Assembly: GCA_041685045.1 (NCBI GenBank)
Contig: JAWLGP010000024.1
Coordinates: 1 to 64,000 of the forward strand
Origin: Thiohalomonas sp041685045
GTDB taxonomy: Bacteria > Pseudomonadota > Gammaproteobacteria > Thiohalomonadales > Thiohalomonadaceae
DNA length: 64,000 nucleotides
Direction of reading: 5' to 3'
Shown: positions 1-10,800 of the stretch, one piece after another
How positions within the stretch are numbered: the stretch's first letter is position 1
Layout of the letters: the number at the start of each line of letters is the position of its first letter
Translations under genes and position numbers: made by a program
Notes under the pieces: generated by a model
Database searches by the model: none
Told to the model about the DNA's origin: nothing
Seen by the model: only the letters and a program-made list of their open reading frames with translations

Positions 1-2184
1 GGCGTTTGAAGCGGCGGCGATACTTGCGACGATCTCCTCGATGAACAGCGGGACCCCGTCCGCCCTTTCGATGATCCGCGCCACGGTATCGTTTGGCAAC
101 GTTGCATCCAACGCCATGATCATCTGTTCCACTTCCTGTTTTCCCAGCGGCGACAAGGTCACGGTATCGGCCGAGGGGGTCGTCCAGGGCGGGATGAAAC
201 CGGGGCGAGCGCTCAGCAACATCAGGATCCCTGCTGACTTGGCGCGCTCGACGAACTCGCTTAGAAACTCCAGTGTGGAATAGTCGGCCCAGTGTAGATC
301 CTCCCAGATCAGCAATGCGCACTTGCCGGCCACCGTTGACAGCATCAGGTCGGCAAGGAGGGAAAAGGTGTGCAGTTTCACTTCCTGTGCCGTCATTTCC
401 AACGCCTGGTATCCCGTGGGCAGCGGCAAACCCAACAGCTTTCCGAGCAGGGAAACGGCGGTGGCATTGCGGCTGACCGGCGTCGCGGCAAGATGGGCGG
501 CGAGTTTGTGGAATTTCCGCTCCGGCGTGTCCGTCCGCTCGAAGCCGAAAATAGACTCGATCAAGGCAATGACGGGGTGAAACGCCGAATGGCAGCTCTC
601 GGCGAAACAGCGCAGCTCGAATACGGCGCCATCCCGAGCTGCCGCCTGCCGAAAGCTGTGTATCAGTCGCGATTTGCCGATGCCCGGCTCACCCTGAAGC
701 AGTAGCGCACGACCGTGACCCTCCTTTGCCTGAAGCCACAGGGCGTGCAGTCGCGCCAGTTCTGCGTGCCGACCCACCATCGGTGTCAAACGTATAGCCG
801 CATCGAGCCGGCTGCGAGCACCGCTCGCGCGCTCGACCCGGTACAACCTTATTGCCTGTGCCGTACCTGGGGGGAGCGTCCCGGGCAGGTCGACGCACTC
901 GAAATAGCGATTTACGATGGCGTAGGTGGAGTGACTGATCGCTACGCCGCTCTCACCCTGTGGAAGACCCTGGCGTAATTGAATGGCCAGGCGCGATGTC
1001 TGGCCGACGGTATCCGGTATGGACGGGTCCAGGCCAGTGATGATCACGCCGGTGTGCACGCCGATGCGTGCCTCGATCACGGCACCGGAATCCTGGACGA
1101 TAGCGAGCGCGGCGTTCACGGCATGGCGCGCCGCGTTTTCATCTGCCAGCGGATACCCGAAATAGACCAACAGGCCGCCACCATGAGCCTGAACGGTGTG
1201 TCCGCCATAGCGGCGAACGATTTCCAGGCAGCGGGCCTGGGGTGACTGCAGACGTTCCCATGCCTCTTCGGGATCGTCACTGTCAAACTCATCCCCCAGA
1301 TTCAGCTCGCAATAGAACACGGTCACCTGACGGCGTTCGGCCGGTGCCGACGAGAGCGCCTGGAGTTCCTGGCTGCTCGTCGATGGTCGCAGAGCCGCGC
1401 CCACCTCGCCGAGCCGAATCTGCCGAACCAGCTCTTGCGTCTCCTCTTCCGGCAACGCGGCCAACTCGTTTTTCAGCAGTTGCACGCACCTGTTGTATTG
1501 GTGAATCGCAACGCCCGGCTGATTATCCAGAGCGTACAGCCGTATCACACGGCGATGGCCCGACTCGTCGGTGGGTTCCAGTTCCACGTAGCGCTGGGCA
1601 AAGGGCAAGGCCCCGGCAAAATTGCCGAGTCGCTCATGACAGTTCGCGATTCGCTCGAAAAGCGCCAGCGCACGTCGATGAAGGGTTTCGCGCTGTAGCA
1701 ACAACCACTCCTCGAACGCGTAACACTCCGGCAAGGCAAAGCCCTGTAGAAACTCACCGCGATAGAGTTCGGCGGTCTGCTCCATCTCCGTCAGGCAAGC
1801 CGTACAGTGTTGCTCGGATTGCATGTCGCAGGCAGAAAGGGGCCTGGCGAAATTAAACACATCGACGGACAGATCGGGGATGAAACGCAGGCTCTGTTTG
1901 CCGGCGGTAAACAGACTCTTTCCCGAGGGCACCTCGATGGCGCGGCGCAAGTCCGACAAGGCTCGGCGCAAATTACCGCGCGCCGTGGTCAGGTCCTGTC
2001 CCTCCCACAACAGTTCGGCCAAAAACTCGCGACGGTGATCTCGCGGCGGCTCTACAGCCAGATAGGCGAGCAGGGCACGCATCGTGTTGTAGGAGAAGCC
2101 ACCGAGCGGCCGGCCATCCAGCCGGACACCGAACCCGTTGAACAGCGTCAACTCCAGTGCACGTCCCCTGTTTCGTATACCCAT
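1..2184 (-). CDS. BTAD regulator with cyclase-like and AAA ATPase domains (3' end cut by window)
   Basis: The minus strand stays open from an ATG at 2184 to the window edge (728 residues, C-terminus missing). Residues about 10-100 look like an OmpR-type winged helix and 100-255 like a bacterial transcriptional activator (BTAD) helical domain. Residues about 285-450 resemble a class III nucleotide cyclase, and 466-728 an AAA_16/STAND ATPase with Walker A GEPGIGKS (498-505) and Walker B LLIWEDLHWAD (about 624-634). This architecture belongs to large cytoplasmic transcription regulators. The cyclase part looks catalytically dead: the first metal Asp of the usual FCDLVGST-type motif is Glu (FYCEL), and the usual GDG is GGG in AHGGGLLVYFG. 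An in-frame TGA about 30 bases upstream fixes the start region; the ribosome-binding site is weak. It is divergent from the two-partner-secretion genes and could regulate them, which is inference from position only. Confidence 0.85.
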   Translation of the reverse strand, partial: MGIRNRGRALELTLFNGFGVRLDGRPLGGFSYNTMRALLAYLAVEPPRDHRREFLAELLWEGQDLTTARGNLRRALSDLRRAIEVPSGKSLFTAGKQSLRFIPDLSVDVFNFARPLSACDMQSEQHCTACLTEMEQTAELYRGEFLQGFALPECYAFEEWLLLQRETLHRRALALFERIANCHERLGNFAGALPFAQRYVELEPTDESGHRRVIRLYALDNQPGVAIHQYNRCVQLLKNELAALPEEETQELVRQIRLGEVGAALRPSTSSQELQALSSAPAERRQVTVFYCELNLGDEFDSDDPEEAWERLQSPQARCLEIVRRYGGHTVQAHGGGLLVYFGYPLADENAARHAVNAALAIVQDSGAVIEARIGVHTGVIITGLDPSIPDTVGQTSRLAIQLRQGLPQGESGVAISHSTYAIVNRYFECVDLPGTLPPGTAQAIRLYRVERASGARSRLDAAIRLTPMVGRHAELARLHALWLQAKEGHGRALLLQGEPGIGKSRLIHSFRQAAARDGAVFELRCFAESCHSAFHPVIALIESIFGFERTDTPERKFHKLAAHLAATPVSRNATAVSLLGKLLGLPLPTGYQALEMTAQEVKLHTFSLLADLMLSTVAGKCALLIWEDLHWADYSTLEFLSEFVERAKSAGILMLLSARPGFIPPWTTPSADTVTLSPLGKQEVEQMIMALDATLPNDTVARIIERADGVPLFIEEIVASIAAASNA

Positions 2185-2445
2185 ATCGGCTCGTTTCGTT
2201 ATCTGTACTGCTCAGGAACAAGGCCGGGAATATAGCGCGAACATCATGAAGTGCAATACGGCCATAACTCCGCCCCTGCCGCGCCTATTGCTGCGATTTG
2301 CTTGCGAACGATCGGCGAACGGTCGACCGGTAAGCTCGGCAAACTCATTAGAGCGCCAGCCATCCGATCTGGCTGTTTGACGGCGTACCACCCTTGCACA
2401 GCGCCGCGGCACTGATGATCCAGGATGCATGACCGGGGAACCACA

Positions 2446-2793
2446 ATGAATTCACACGCCGCCATAAACCACATTTACCGCCTTGTCTGGAGCCACGCCC
2501 GGCAAATGTGGGCGCCTGGCGCCGAGACCAGCCGTGGTCGGCGCAGGGGCCGCGGCCGTCTCGCCGCCGCCCGGCTGCTCGCCTCCGGCCCGGCCCTGGC
2601 CGAACTGCCCGCCCAGGGCAGCATAAGTAGCGGCAGCGGCAGCATCAATAGCAAGACCCTGAGCTGGCGAGAAGCAGCTCTCCGGTCAGTTGACCCTGCA
2701 GTATCCGTTCTGATCGAACCCAGGTCCCACAGGGACCGGGAGATGCCCCGGGAGGGCGCGAACTGTGTTGTGCCCGAGAATCGCTCTGGGTAG
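2446..2793 (+). pseudogene. Truncated TpsA-like stub with extended signal peptide (ESPR)
   Basis: The ATG at 2446 is followed by an extended signal peptide region, INHIYRLVWSHARQMW, closely like the MNHVYRLVWSKSRHM start of the intact TpsA at 4832. A basic stretch, a hydrophobic signal core and ALAELPAQG, resembling a signal-peptidase site plus the first residues of a TPS domain, come next. After about residue 65 the reading loses similarity: there is no NPNG motif and no beta-helix repeat, and it stops at 2793. Functional TpsA proteins need a secretion domain of roughly 250 residues, so this 115-residue product should not be exported. I read it as the 5' remnant of a second TPS exoprotein gene or of a duplication of the neighbouring gene. 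A short functional peptide cannot be excluded. Confidence 0.6.
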
Positions 2794-3116
2794 GCCCGAA
2801 GGCGCACCGATAGCCCGGCTATCGGCAAGCCGAGAACACCGCCAGCGCGATTCCGGGGAGCAACCCGAAGGGCGGGCCGCTCGCGACGCAGTTGCCGCGC
2901 TACGGACCTCATCCCTGAGGTCCGCCCTGCGGGCCAGCCTTCGGCTGTTCAAATCCGCTCCCGGCGGATTTGTTCAGTTCGCCAATTTGGCGCGGCCAAA
3001 CCACGCTCGCCGCGCCTTGCGCTGGCACCGCGAGCGACCGGTACAGCACGCGTGGAACATTGAGGCAGCTTCTAGTGAGCCAGTTGGTCCAGGCGGTTCA
3101 AATAGGTGATTGCAAT
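2794..3116 (+). promoter_or_regulatory. Hairpin-rich leader before tpsB
   Basis: There is no convincing gene in this 323-base stretch. It contains three perfect inverted repeats: CCGATAGCC/GGCTATCGG (2807-2815, 2817-2825), CGGACCTC/GAGGTCCG (2903-2910, 2917-2924) and CAAATCCG/CGGATTTG (2950-2957, 2965-2972). None is followed by a T-run, so they do not look like intrinsic terminators. A Shine-Dalgarno AGGTGA at 3104-3109 serves the GTG start at 3117. The stretch could be the structured 5' leader of tpsB or debris from decay of the upstream stub; the sequence does not decide between these. Confidence 0.45.
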
Positions 3117-4811
3117 GTGGGGTTCAAATTGAGCATAGCCATTCCGACTGCGCGACACGGTCTGCGCGGCGCGTTAGCGATATTGTGTCTCGGAGCGCTT
3201 GCTCCCGTTCTCGCCGCCCCGCCCACGCCCGGCGCCATCCAGCAGCAAACGACGCCGCCCCCGACACTGCCCAGTGCCCCCGGGCCGGTCCTGACATTGC
3301 CCGAACCCGTCCAGCAGGGCGGACAGTCCGCCGTTCGGATCGCCGTGCGCGAGATCCGCCTCGAAGGCAATCAACTGATCCCGACGGCTGAGCTCATGCC
3401 CCTGGTGGCCGAGCCGCAAGCCAAGACCGTCACGCTGGGCGAACTCAACCAAGCCGCCGGCCGGGTCACCGCCTATTACCGTGCCCAGGGCTATCCGCTC
3501 GCCTACGCCTACCTCCCCGCGCAGACCATCGCCGACGGCACTGTCCGCATCGCCGTGGTCGAGCCCCGCTACGATGAGGTCTCGCTCAAGGGCGATTCCC
3601 GCCTCAAGGCCGAACAGGCCGCGCGCACCCTCGGCCTCGACTCCGGCGCCCCTATCGAACAGGCCCCGCTGGAGCGGGGGCTGCTGCTGCTGAACCAGAC
3701 GCCGGGCGTGCGCGTCGCCGGCACCCTGGTGCCCGGGGCGAAACCCGGCACCAGCAGCCTCGATGTCCGGGTGAGCGATACCCCGCGCGTGCGCGGTGCG
3801 CTCACCGTCGATAATGAGGGCAGCGAGGCCACCGGTCGTATCCGGGGCCTTGCCGAGGTCAGCTTCGACAACCCCTTCGGCTACGGCGGCCAGATCGCCG
3901 GCAGTGGCCTGACCACCGAAAGCGGTCTGCTCCGCGCCGGCACCCTCAACCTGCGCTCACCGGATCTCTACCAGGGCCTGCGCGCCAGCCTGTACGGCTC
4001 GCAGACCGAATACACCCTCGGCGGCGACTTCGCCAGCCTCAACCTGGAAGGCCAGGCCAGCCAGTGGGGGCTGGGTCTCGACTACCCGCTGATCCTGCAA
4101 CCCGGCCGCCTGCTCAGCGCCCGCCTCGATGCGCTGCGCAATCGCTTCAGGCAGCAGAGCACGACCGGCGGCCTTGACGACCGCTCCCATATCGACCTGC
4201 TGCGCCTGAGCCTGAACGGGGCGGTGGCGAACGCCGCCGGCGGCATGACCTCGGGCGGCATCAGCGTCGGCCGCGGCACGCTCGGCCTCGACAGCACCGA
4301 CGCCCGGGTGGCGGACGCCGCCGGCCCCAACGCGGCCGGGGACTTCTGGGTCGGCCAAATCGACCTGCAGCAGGACCAGCCCCTGCCGGGCGCCTTCCGG
4401 CTACAGGTCAATCTGAGCGGCCAGGTCGCCTCGCACAACCTGGACGACAGTCAGAAGTTCTACCTGACCGGCCCCGATGGCGTGATGAGCTACCCGGTCG
4501 GCGCGGTCGGCGGCGACGCCGGCGCCCTGCTGCGCCTGAAGCTCGCCCGCGGCGTCCCGCTCGAGCTGCCCGGCAGGCTCGAAGCCGCGCTGCTGGGCCA
4601 GTATGGCGAGGTCTGGTTCGACCATTCCCGCTACCCGGGCGCGACCGACCCGAACCATACCGATTTGGCCGCGGTCGGCTTTGGTCTCGACTACCGCTGG
4701 TCGCGCCTCGCCGCCCAGCTCGACTACGCCCGCCGCGTGGGCAGCGCCCCGGTCGGCACCGATTCGAACGACAACGATCAACTCTGGGCCCGTCTGCGGC
4801 TCGACTTCTAA
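3117..4811 (+). CDS. TpsB outer-membrane transporter (FhaC/ShlB family)
   Basis: Two-partner-secretion translocator that moves its TpsA partner across the outer membrane (564 residues). The GTG at 3117 is preferred because AGGTGA lies 7 bases upstream and it is followed at once by a signal peptide (about residues 1-35, hydrophobic core GALAILCLGALAPVLA). A POTRA_2 domain follows (about 68-145: VREIRLEGNQLIP and VVEPRYDEV), then a second POTRA-like part and a 16-strand-type barrel with alternating residues. The protein ends in RLRLDF, the usual terminal Phe of outer-membrane barrels recognised by Bam. Length and domain order are normal for the family. tpsA begins 20 bases after the stop, so the two are almost certainly one operon. 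The reading is open farther upstream to 2970, but that extension has no signal sequence. Confidence 0.93.
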   Translation: MGFKLSIAIPTARHGLRGALAILCLGALAPVLAAPPTPGAIQQQTTPPPTLPSAPGPVLTLPEPVQQGGQSAVRIAVREIRLEGNQLIPTAELMPLVAEPQAKTVTLGELNQAAGRVTAYYRAQGYPLAYAYLPAQTIADGTVRIAVVEPRYDEVSLKGDSRLKAEQAARTLGLDSGAPIEQAPLERGLLLLNQTPGVRVAGTLVPGAKPGTSSLDVRVSDTPRVRGALTVDNEGSEATGRIRGLAEVSFDNPFGYGGQIAGSGLTTESGLLRAGTLNLRSPDLYQGLRASLYGSQTEYTLGGDFASLNLEGQASQWGLGLDYPLILQPGRLLSARLDALRNRFRQQSTTGGLDDRSHIDLLRLSLNGAVANAAGGMTSGGISVGRGTLGLDSTDARVADAAGPNAAGDFWVGQIDLQQDQPLPGAFRLQVNLSGQVASHNLDDSQKFYLTGPDGVMSYPVGAVGGDAGALLRLKLARGVPLELPGRLEAALLGQYGEVWFDHSRYPGATDPNHTDLAAVGFGLDYRWSRLAAQLDYARRVGSAPVGTDSNDNDQLWARLRLDF

Positions 4812-4831
4812 GACACGGAGAGAGCCCCCCG

Positions 4832-7800
4832 ATGAACCACGTCTACCGCCTGGTCTGGAGCAAGTCCCGCCACATGCTTGTCGCGGTGGCCGAGATCGCC
4901 GGCAGCCGCACCAAGGGCGGCACACCGCGCCAGCGCCGCGCCCGTGCCCCGCTCTTCAAGCTCGGCGCCCTCGCGGGCGCGCTCTGGGTATTGGGCCTGC
5001 TCCCCGGCGCCGCTATCGCCCTGCCCACGGGCGGCCAGCTCGCCGCCGGCCAGGCGACGGTGAGCCAGTCCGGCAGCACCATGACCATCCATCAGGGCTC
5101 CGACAAGGCCATCCTCAACTGGACCGGCTTCGGCATCGGCAGCGGCGAGACGGTGAACTTCGTGCAGCCGGGCGCCAGCAGCGTGGCGCTCAACCGGGTG
5201 CTGGGCAGCGATCCCAGCGCCATCTACGGCAGCCTGAACGCCAACGGCCAGGTGTTCCTGGTCAACCCCAACGGCGTCTATTTCGCCCCCGGCGCTCAGG
5301 TCAACGTCGGCGGCCTCGTCGCCTCCACGCTCGACATCGGCGACAGCGACTTCCTGAACGGCGCCTACCAGTTCAGCGGCGACAGCACCGCCGCCGTCAG
5401 AAATGCCGGCAGCATCGATGCCGCCCAGGGCGGCTATGTCGCCTTCATCGGCAACCGGGTCGGCAACGACGGCACCATCACCACCCCCGGCGGCACCACC
5501 GCACTGCTGGCGGGCAGTCGTGTCGACCTGACCCTGGCCGGCAACGGCCTGCTGAGCTACCGGGTCGATGGCGCGGCGCTCGACGCCCTGGCGGAGAACG
5601 GCGGCCTCATCCAGGCCGACGGCGGCCGGGTCATCCTCGCCGCCGAGGCGAAGGACGCCCTGCTCGATACGGTGGTGAACAACACCGGCGTCATTCGCGC
5701 GCAGACGGCCGTGGAGCGCGAAGGCAGCATCGTGCTGCTGGGCGGCAGCGAGGGCACCACCCTCGTGGCCGGTACCCTGGATGCCAGCGCCCCCGCCGGC
5801 GGCAACGGCGGCTTCATCGAGACCTCCGGCGCCCACGTCCAGGTGGCCGACAGCACCGTCATCACCACCAAGGCGGCCGACGGCCACGACGGCCAGTGGC
5901 TGATCGACCCGGTCGATTTCACCATCGCCGCCAGCGGCGGCGATATCACCGGTGCAACGCTGACCACGGCGCTGAACAGCGGCAACGTGACCATCCAGAC
6001 CACTAACACAACGGCCAGCTGCTCAGGGGCTACCTGCGGCGCTGGCAGCAGCGGCAACGGCGACATCTTCGTCAACGACTCGGTGAGCTGGAGCGCGAAC
6101 ACCTTGACGCTCAACGCCTGGCGCAACATCGAGATCAACAGCGAGATGTTCGGCTCGGGTTCCGCCAGTTTGGCCCTGGTGTATGGCCAGGGCGCAGCCG
6201 CCGCGGGCAACACGGCAACCTACAGCGTCAACGCCCCGGTCAACCTGCCGGCAGGAAACCATTTCAGCACCAAACTGGGCAATGACGGCAGTACCATCGC
6301 TTACACCGTTATCACCAGCCTGGGGGTGGAGGGCGATGCCACCACCGCGCCTGCCACCATGACCCTGCAGGGCATGGCGGCCACAAGCAGTCTGACGGGC
6401 CGCTACGTGCTGGGCGCCAATATCGACGCATCGAGCACGAGCACCTGGAACGGCGGCGCCGGCTTCACAACCATCGGAAGATACGACTTCGCCCTGGGAA
6501 ACAGCGTCATCTTTCGCGGTACCTTCGACGGCCTGGGCCACACCATCAACAACCTGACCATCCGTAGTAGCACCAGCTATGTCGGCCTGTTCGGCAACAC
6601 ATCCGGTGCAACGATACGCAACATTGGTCTGGAGGGCGGCAGCATCACGGGTCGCCAGAAAGTTGGCGGGCTGGTCGGGAGCAGCGTCGGGAGCACGATC
6701 AGCAACGCCTACACCACCGGCAGCATCACAGGTACCTCGGAGGTCGGCGGGTTGGTTGGGTACGTCTGGTCTGCCACCATCAGCAATGTCTACACCACCG
6801 GCAACGTCAGCGGTGAAACTGCGGTAGGCGGCCTGATCGGCAATAACAACGATGGCACGATCAGCAACGCCTATACCACCGGCAACGTCAGCGGTACCAA
6901 CCGATACATTGGGGGGGTGCTCGGCAAGAGCGAAGGTGCGCTCAGCAATGCCTATGCCACCGGCAGCGTCAGCGGCAACAGTGAAGTCGGCGGATTGGTC
7001 GGGTACAACATGGCCAGAGGCACGATCAACAATGCCTATGCCACCGGCAGCGTCAGCGGCACCGACCTGATCGGCGGACTGGCCGGGTGGAACTGGGGCG
7101 GTAAGATCAACAACACCTATGCCACCGGCAGCGTCAGCGGCACCAGCGAGGTCGGTGGGCTGGTCGGGCGCAATTCCAATAATCTTTCCTGGGTCGGCAC
7201 GATCAGCAACGGCTACTGGGACACAACGACCACCGGCATGGCCAGCGACGCGGGTATCGGTCTCAATACCGGCGGAACTGTCACCGGTGGTGGGTTGACC
7301 ACGGCCGCCCTGGCCGCCGCCCTGCCCACGGGCTTTGATACCGCTATCTGGGGCAACAGCGACAACCAGACCACACCCTACCTGCTGGCCAACATCGGCA
7401 ACGGCCATGTGATCATCGGTACGGACAGCAGCGCCACACCGACCTATTACGGGGTCATCCAGACCCTCGACCAGCTACAGAATATCAACACTACCGGGTT
7501 GGCCGGCAAGTATGTACTGGGCGCCGACATCGACGCCACACCCACCTCAGACTGGAACGGCGGCGCGGGCTTCGCGCCCATCGGCAGCAATGCCGGCAAC
7601 ACTTTCAGCGGCACCTTCGACGGCCTGGGCCACACCATCAATGGCCTGGTAATCAATCGTAGCGGCACGGATAATGTCGGCCTGTTCGGTTATACAGGCA
7701 GTTCAACGATACGGAACATTGGCCTGCTGGGCGGTAGTGTCAGCGGAAAAAATACGGTCGGCGGGCTGGCCGGTTACAACGGAGGCACGATCAGCAACGC

Positions 7801-10800
7801 CTACTCCACCGCCAGCGTCAACGGCTCCAGCTATGTCGGCGGACTGGTCGGCAGTAGCGCCGGTACCATCAGCAGCGCCTACACCACCGGCAATGTCAGC
7901 GGCACCTATTCTGTCGGCGGGCTAGCCGGGGTCAACAATGGCGGGATCAGCAACGTCTACGCCACCGCCAGCGTCAGCGCTACCAGCGGCAATGTGGGTG
8001 GGCTGGTCGGGATCAACAACCTCGGCACGATCAGCAACACCTACGCCACCGGTCCTGTCAGCGGCAGCGTCAATGTCGGCGGGTTGGTCGGCCGCAATCT
8101 AACCGGTTCCATCACCAACGGCTATTGGGACAAGGACACCACCGGTCAAACTGCCAGTGCGGGTAGCACCAACAACTACGGCCTGACCACCGCGCAGCTC
8201 GCCGCGGCCCTGCCGACGGGCTTCTCCTCCAGCATCTGGGGCAACGGCAACAACCAGACCACGCCCTACCTGCTGGGCAATGCCGTCTTCCTCACGGTGG
8301 GCGGCCATGTGATTATGGGCACGGACAGCAGCGCCACGCCGACCTATTACGAGGTCATCCTCAGCGCCACGCAACTGCAGAACATCAACAGTACCGGTCT
8401 TTCCGGCAGGTATGTGCTGGGCGCCGATATCGACGCATCGAGCACGGCCACCTGGAACAGCGGCGCCGGCTTTTTGCCCATTGGCGACTGGGTGAGTGGC
8501 AACCTGGCGAGCAGCTTCAGGGGTACCTTCGACGGTCTGGGCTACACCGTCAGTGACCTGACCATCAACCGGAGCACCAGGAGCAATGTCGGACTGTTCG
8601 GCAGTGCCTATGGTGCAACGATACGCAACGTCGGCCTAGTCGGTGGCAGTGTCAGCGGCAAAGATAGAGTCGGGATGTTGGTCGGGTACAGTCACCTCAC
8701 CAAGATCAGCGATGTTTACGCGACCGGCAACGTCACGGGTAGTGGCTGGAATGCCGGCGGACTGGTTGGCGTGAGCACTATTAGCAGCACGATCAGCAAC
8801 GCCTACGCTACCGGCAGTGTCAACGGTGGTGATTATGTCGGCGGGCTGGTCGGCAGCAACGCAAACAACTCTACGATTAGCAACGCCTACGCTACCGGCA
8901 GTGTCAGCGGGAGCGGCTATGTCGGCGGGCTGGTCGGCAGTAATGCCAAAGCGACGATCAGCAACGTCTACGCCAGCGGCAGTGTCACTGGCACCAATAA
9001 AGTCGGTGGGCTGGTCGGCTATAATCGAAATTCCGGTGGCGGCGCCACGATCATCAACGCCTACGCCACCGGCAGCGTCATTGGCGGCACCGAGGTTGGT
9101 GGGCTGGTCGGCAATAACAACTACTCTACGATCAGCAATACCTACGCCACCGGCAACGTCAGCGGCTCCAGCAATGTGGGCGGGCTGGTTGGGCTCAGCT
9201 CCAGCGGCTCAATCAGTGGCAGTTACTGGAACCGGGACACTTCCGGCCAAATTACCAGTGCGGGCAGTACCAACAACAATGGCCTGACTACCGCACAGTT
9301 GGCCGCCGCCCTGCCGGCAGGTTTTGACTCCACCATCTGGGCCAACGGCGACAACCAGGCCACGCCCTACCTGCTGGCCAACGCCAGTTTCGATACGGTC
9401 GGCGGCCATGTCATCCTGGGCACGGACGGCAGCGCCACACCGACCTATTACGATGTTATCCAGACACTCGACCAGCTGCAGAACATCAACAGCACCGGGC
9501 TGGCCGGCAAGTATGTGCTGGGCGACGACATCGACGCATCAAGTACCAGCACCTGGAACAGCGGCGCCGGCTTTACGCCTATTGGTAAGCTGTCCGGCGG
9601 GTTCAGTGGCACCTTCGAGGGTCTGAGCCACACCATCAGCAACCTGACCATCAAGCGCAGTGCGGATTATGTGGGCCTGTTTGGCTACCTCGACGGCGGG
9701 TCGATTCGTAACGTCGGCCTGGTCGGGGGCAGTATCACCGGCAAACGGCACACAGGCGGGCTGGTCGGCGACAACGACCGGGGCACGGTAAGCGGCGTCT
9801 ACAGCACCGCCAGCGTCAGTGGCAGCAGTAACGTTGGCGGGCTGGTCGGCGCCTCCGATGGCACCATCAGCAACGCCTATGCCGGCGGCAATGTCGATGG
9901 CAACAAAAATGTGGGTGGATTGGTCGGCAACAACAAAGGCGCCATCAGCAATGCCTATGCCTTCGGTGCGGTCACGAGCAAAGGCTCTGTCGGCGGGCTG
10001 GTTGCATCAGACTCGGGTACGATTACCAACAGCTATTGGAACAGAGACACCACCGGCCAAACCAGCAGTGCCGGCAGCACCAACAACTACGGCCTGACCA
10101 CCGCCCAGATGCAGGCCCTCTCCACCTTCTCCGCTGCCAGCTGGGACATCGACGCTGCCGGCGGCACGGGCAAGGTATGGCGCATCTACGACGGCCACAG
10201 CTACCCGCTGCTGCGCAGCTTCCTGACCACCCTTGAGCTGCAGCCGGTCTATGACGGCAGCGGTGCGGCGCTGAGCGACATCGCCGCCTATGCGATCAGC
10301 GGCAGCTATGATGCCGGCAAGGTGATTGTGGTCACCGCGCCCGACACCCTGGTCCTCTCCAGTACGGGCAGTGATGCCTATACGGCCACCCTCGGCGGGG
10401 GCAGCATCTACTCCACCCAGGACGGCTACGACCTTGTGCTCAGCCGCACCATCGCCACCGCCGGCAGCACGGCGGGGGATGTGGTACTGGCCAATCCCAT
10501 CAGCTGGAGCAGCGGCACCCTGGCCATCGACACCAGCGGCACGATCAGCGCCAGCGCCGCCATCACCGGCAGCGGTAGCGCCGTGTTCGACCTGCGCGGC
10601 GGTACCTGGAGCCAGGTCGGTGCGACCTTGCCGGACTTCTCCGTGACGGACTTCCGCCTGAGCGGCGGCACATTCATTCGCGCCCTCGGGGGTGATGGCA
10701 GCGGTGCCACACCCTACCAGCTCACCGATATCTACGGCATGCAGAGCATGGGCGGCAGCACCATGCTCGCCAACAGCTACCAGCTGGCCAACGACATCGA

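Noticed and set aside
2672..2712. A barrel-like C-terminal reading (QLSGQLTLQYPF then stop) suggesting the end of an outer-membrane protein
   Set aside because: Only about 15 residues follow an in-frame stop; too short to tell from chance.
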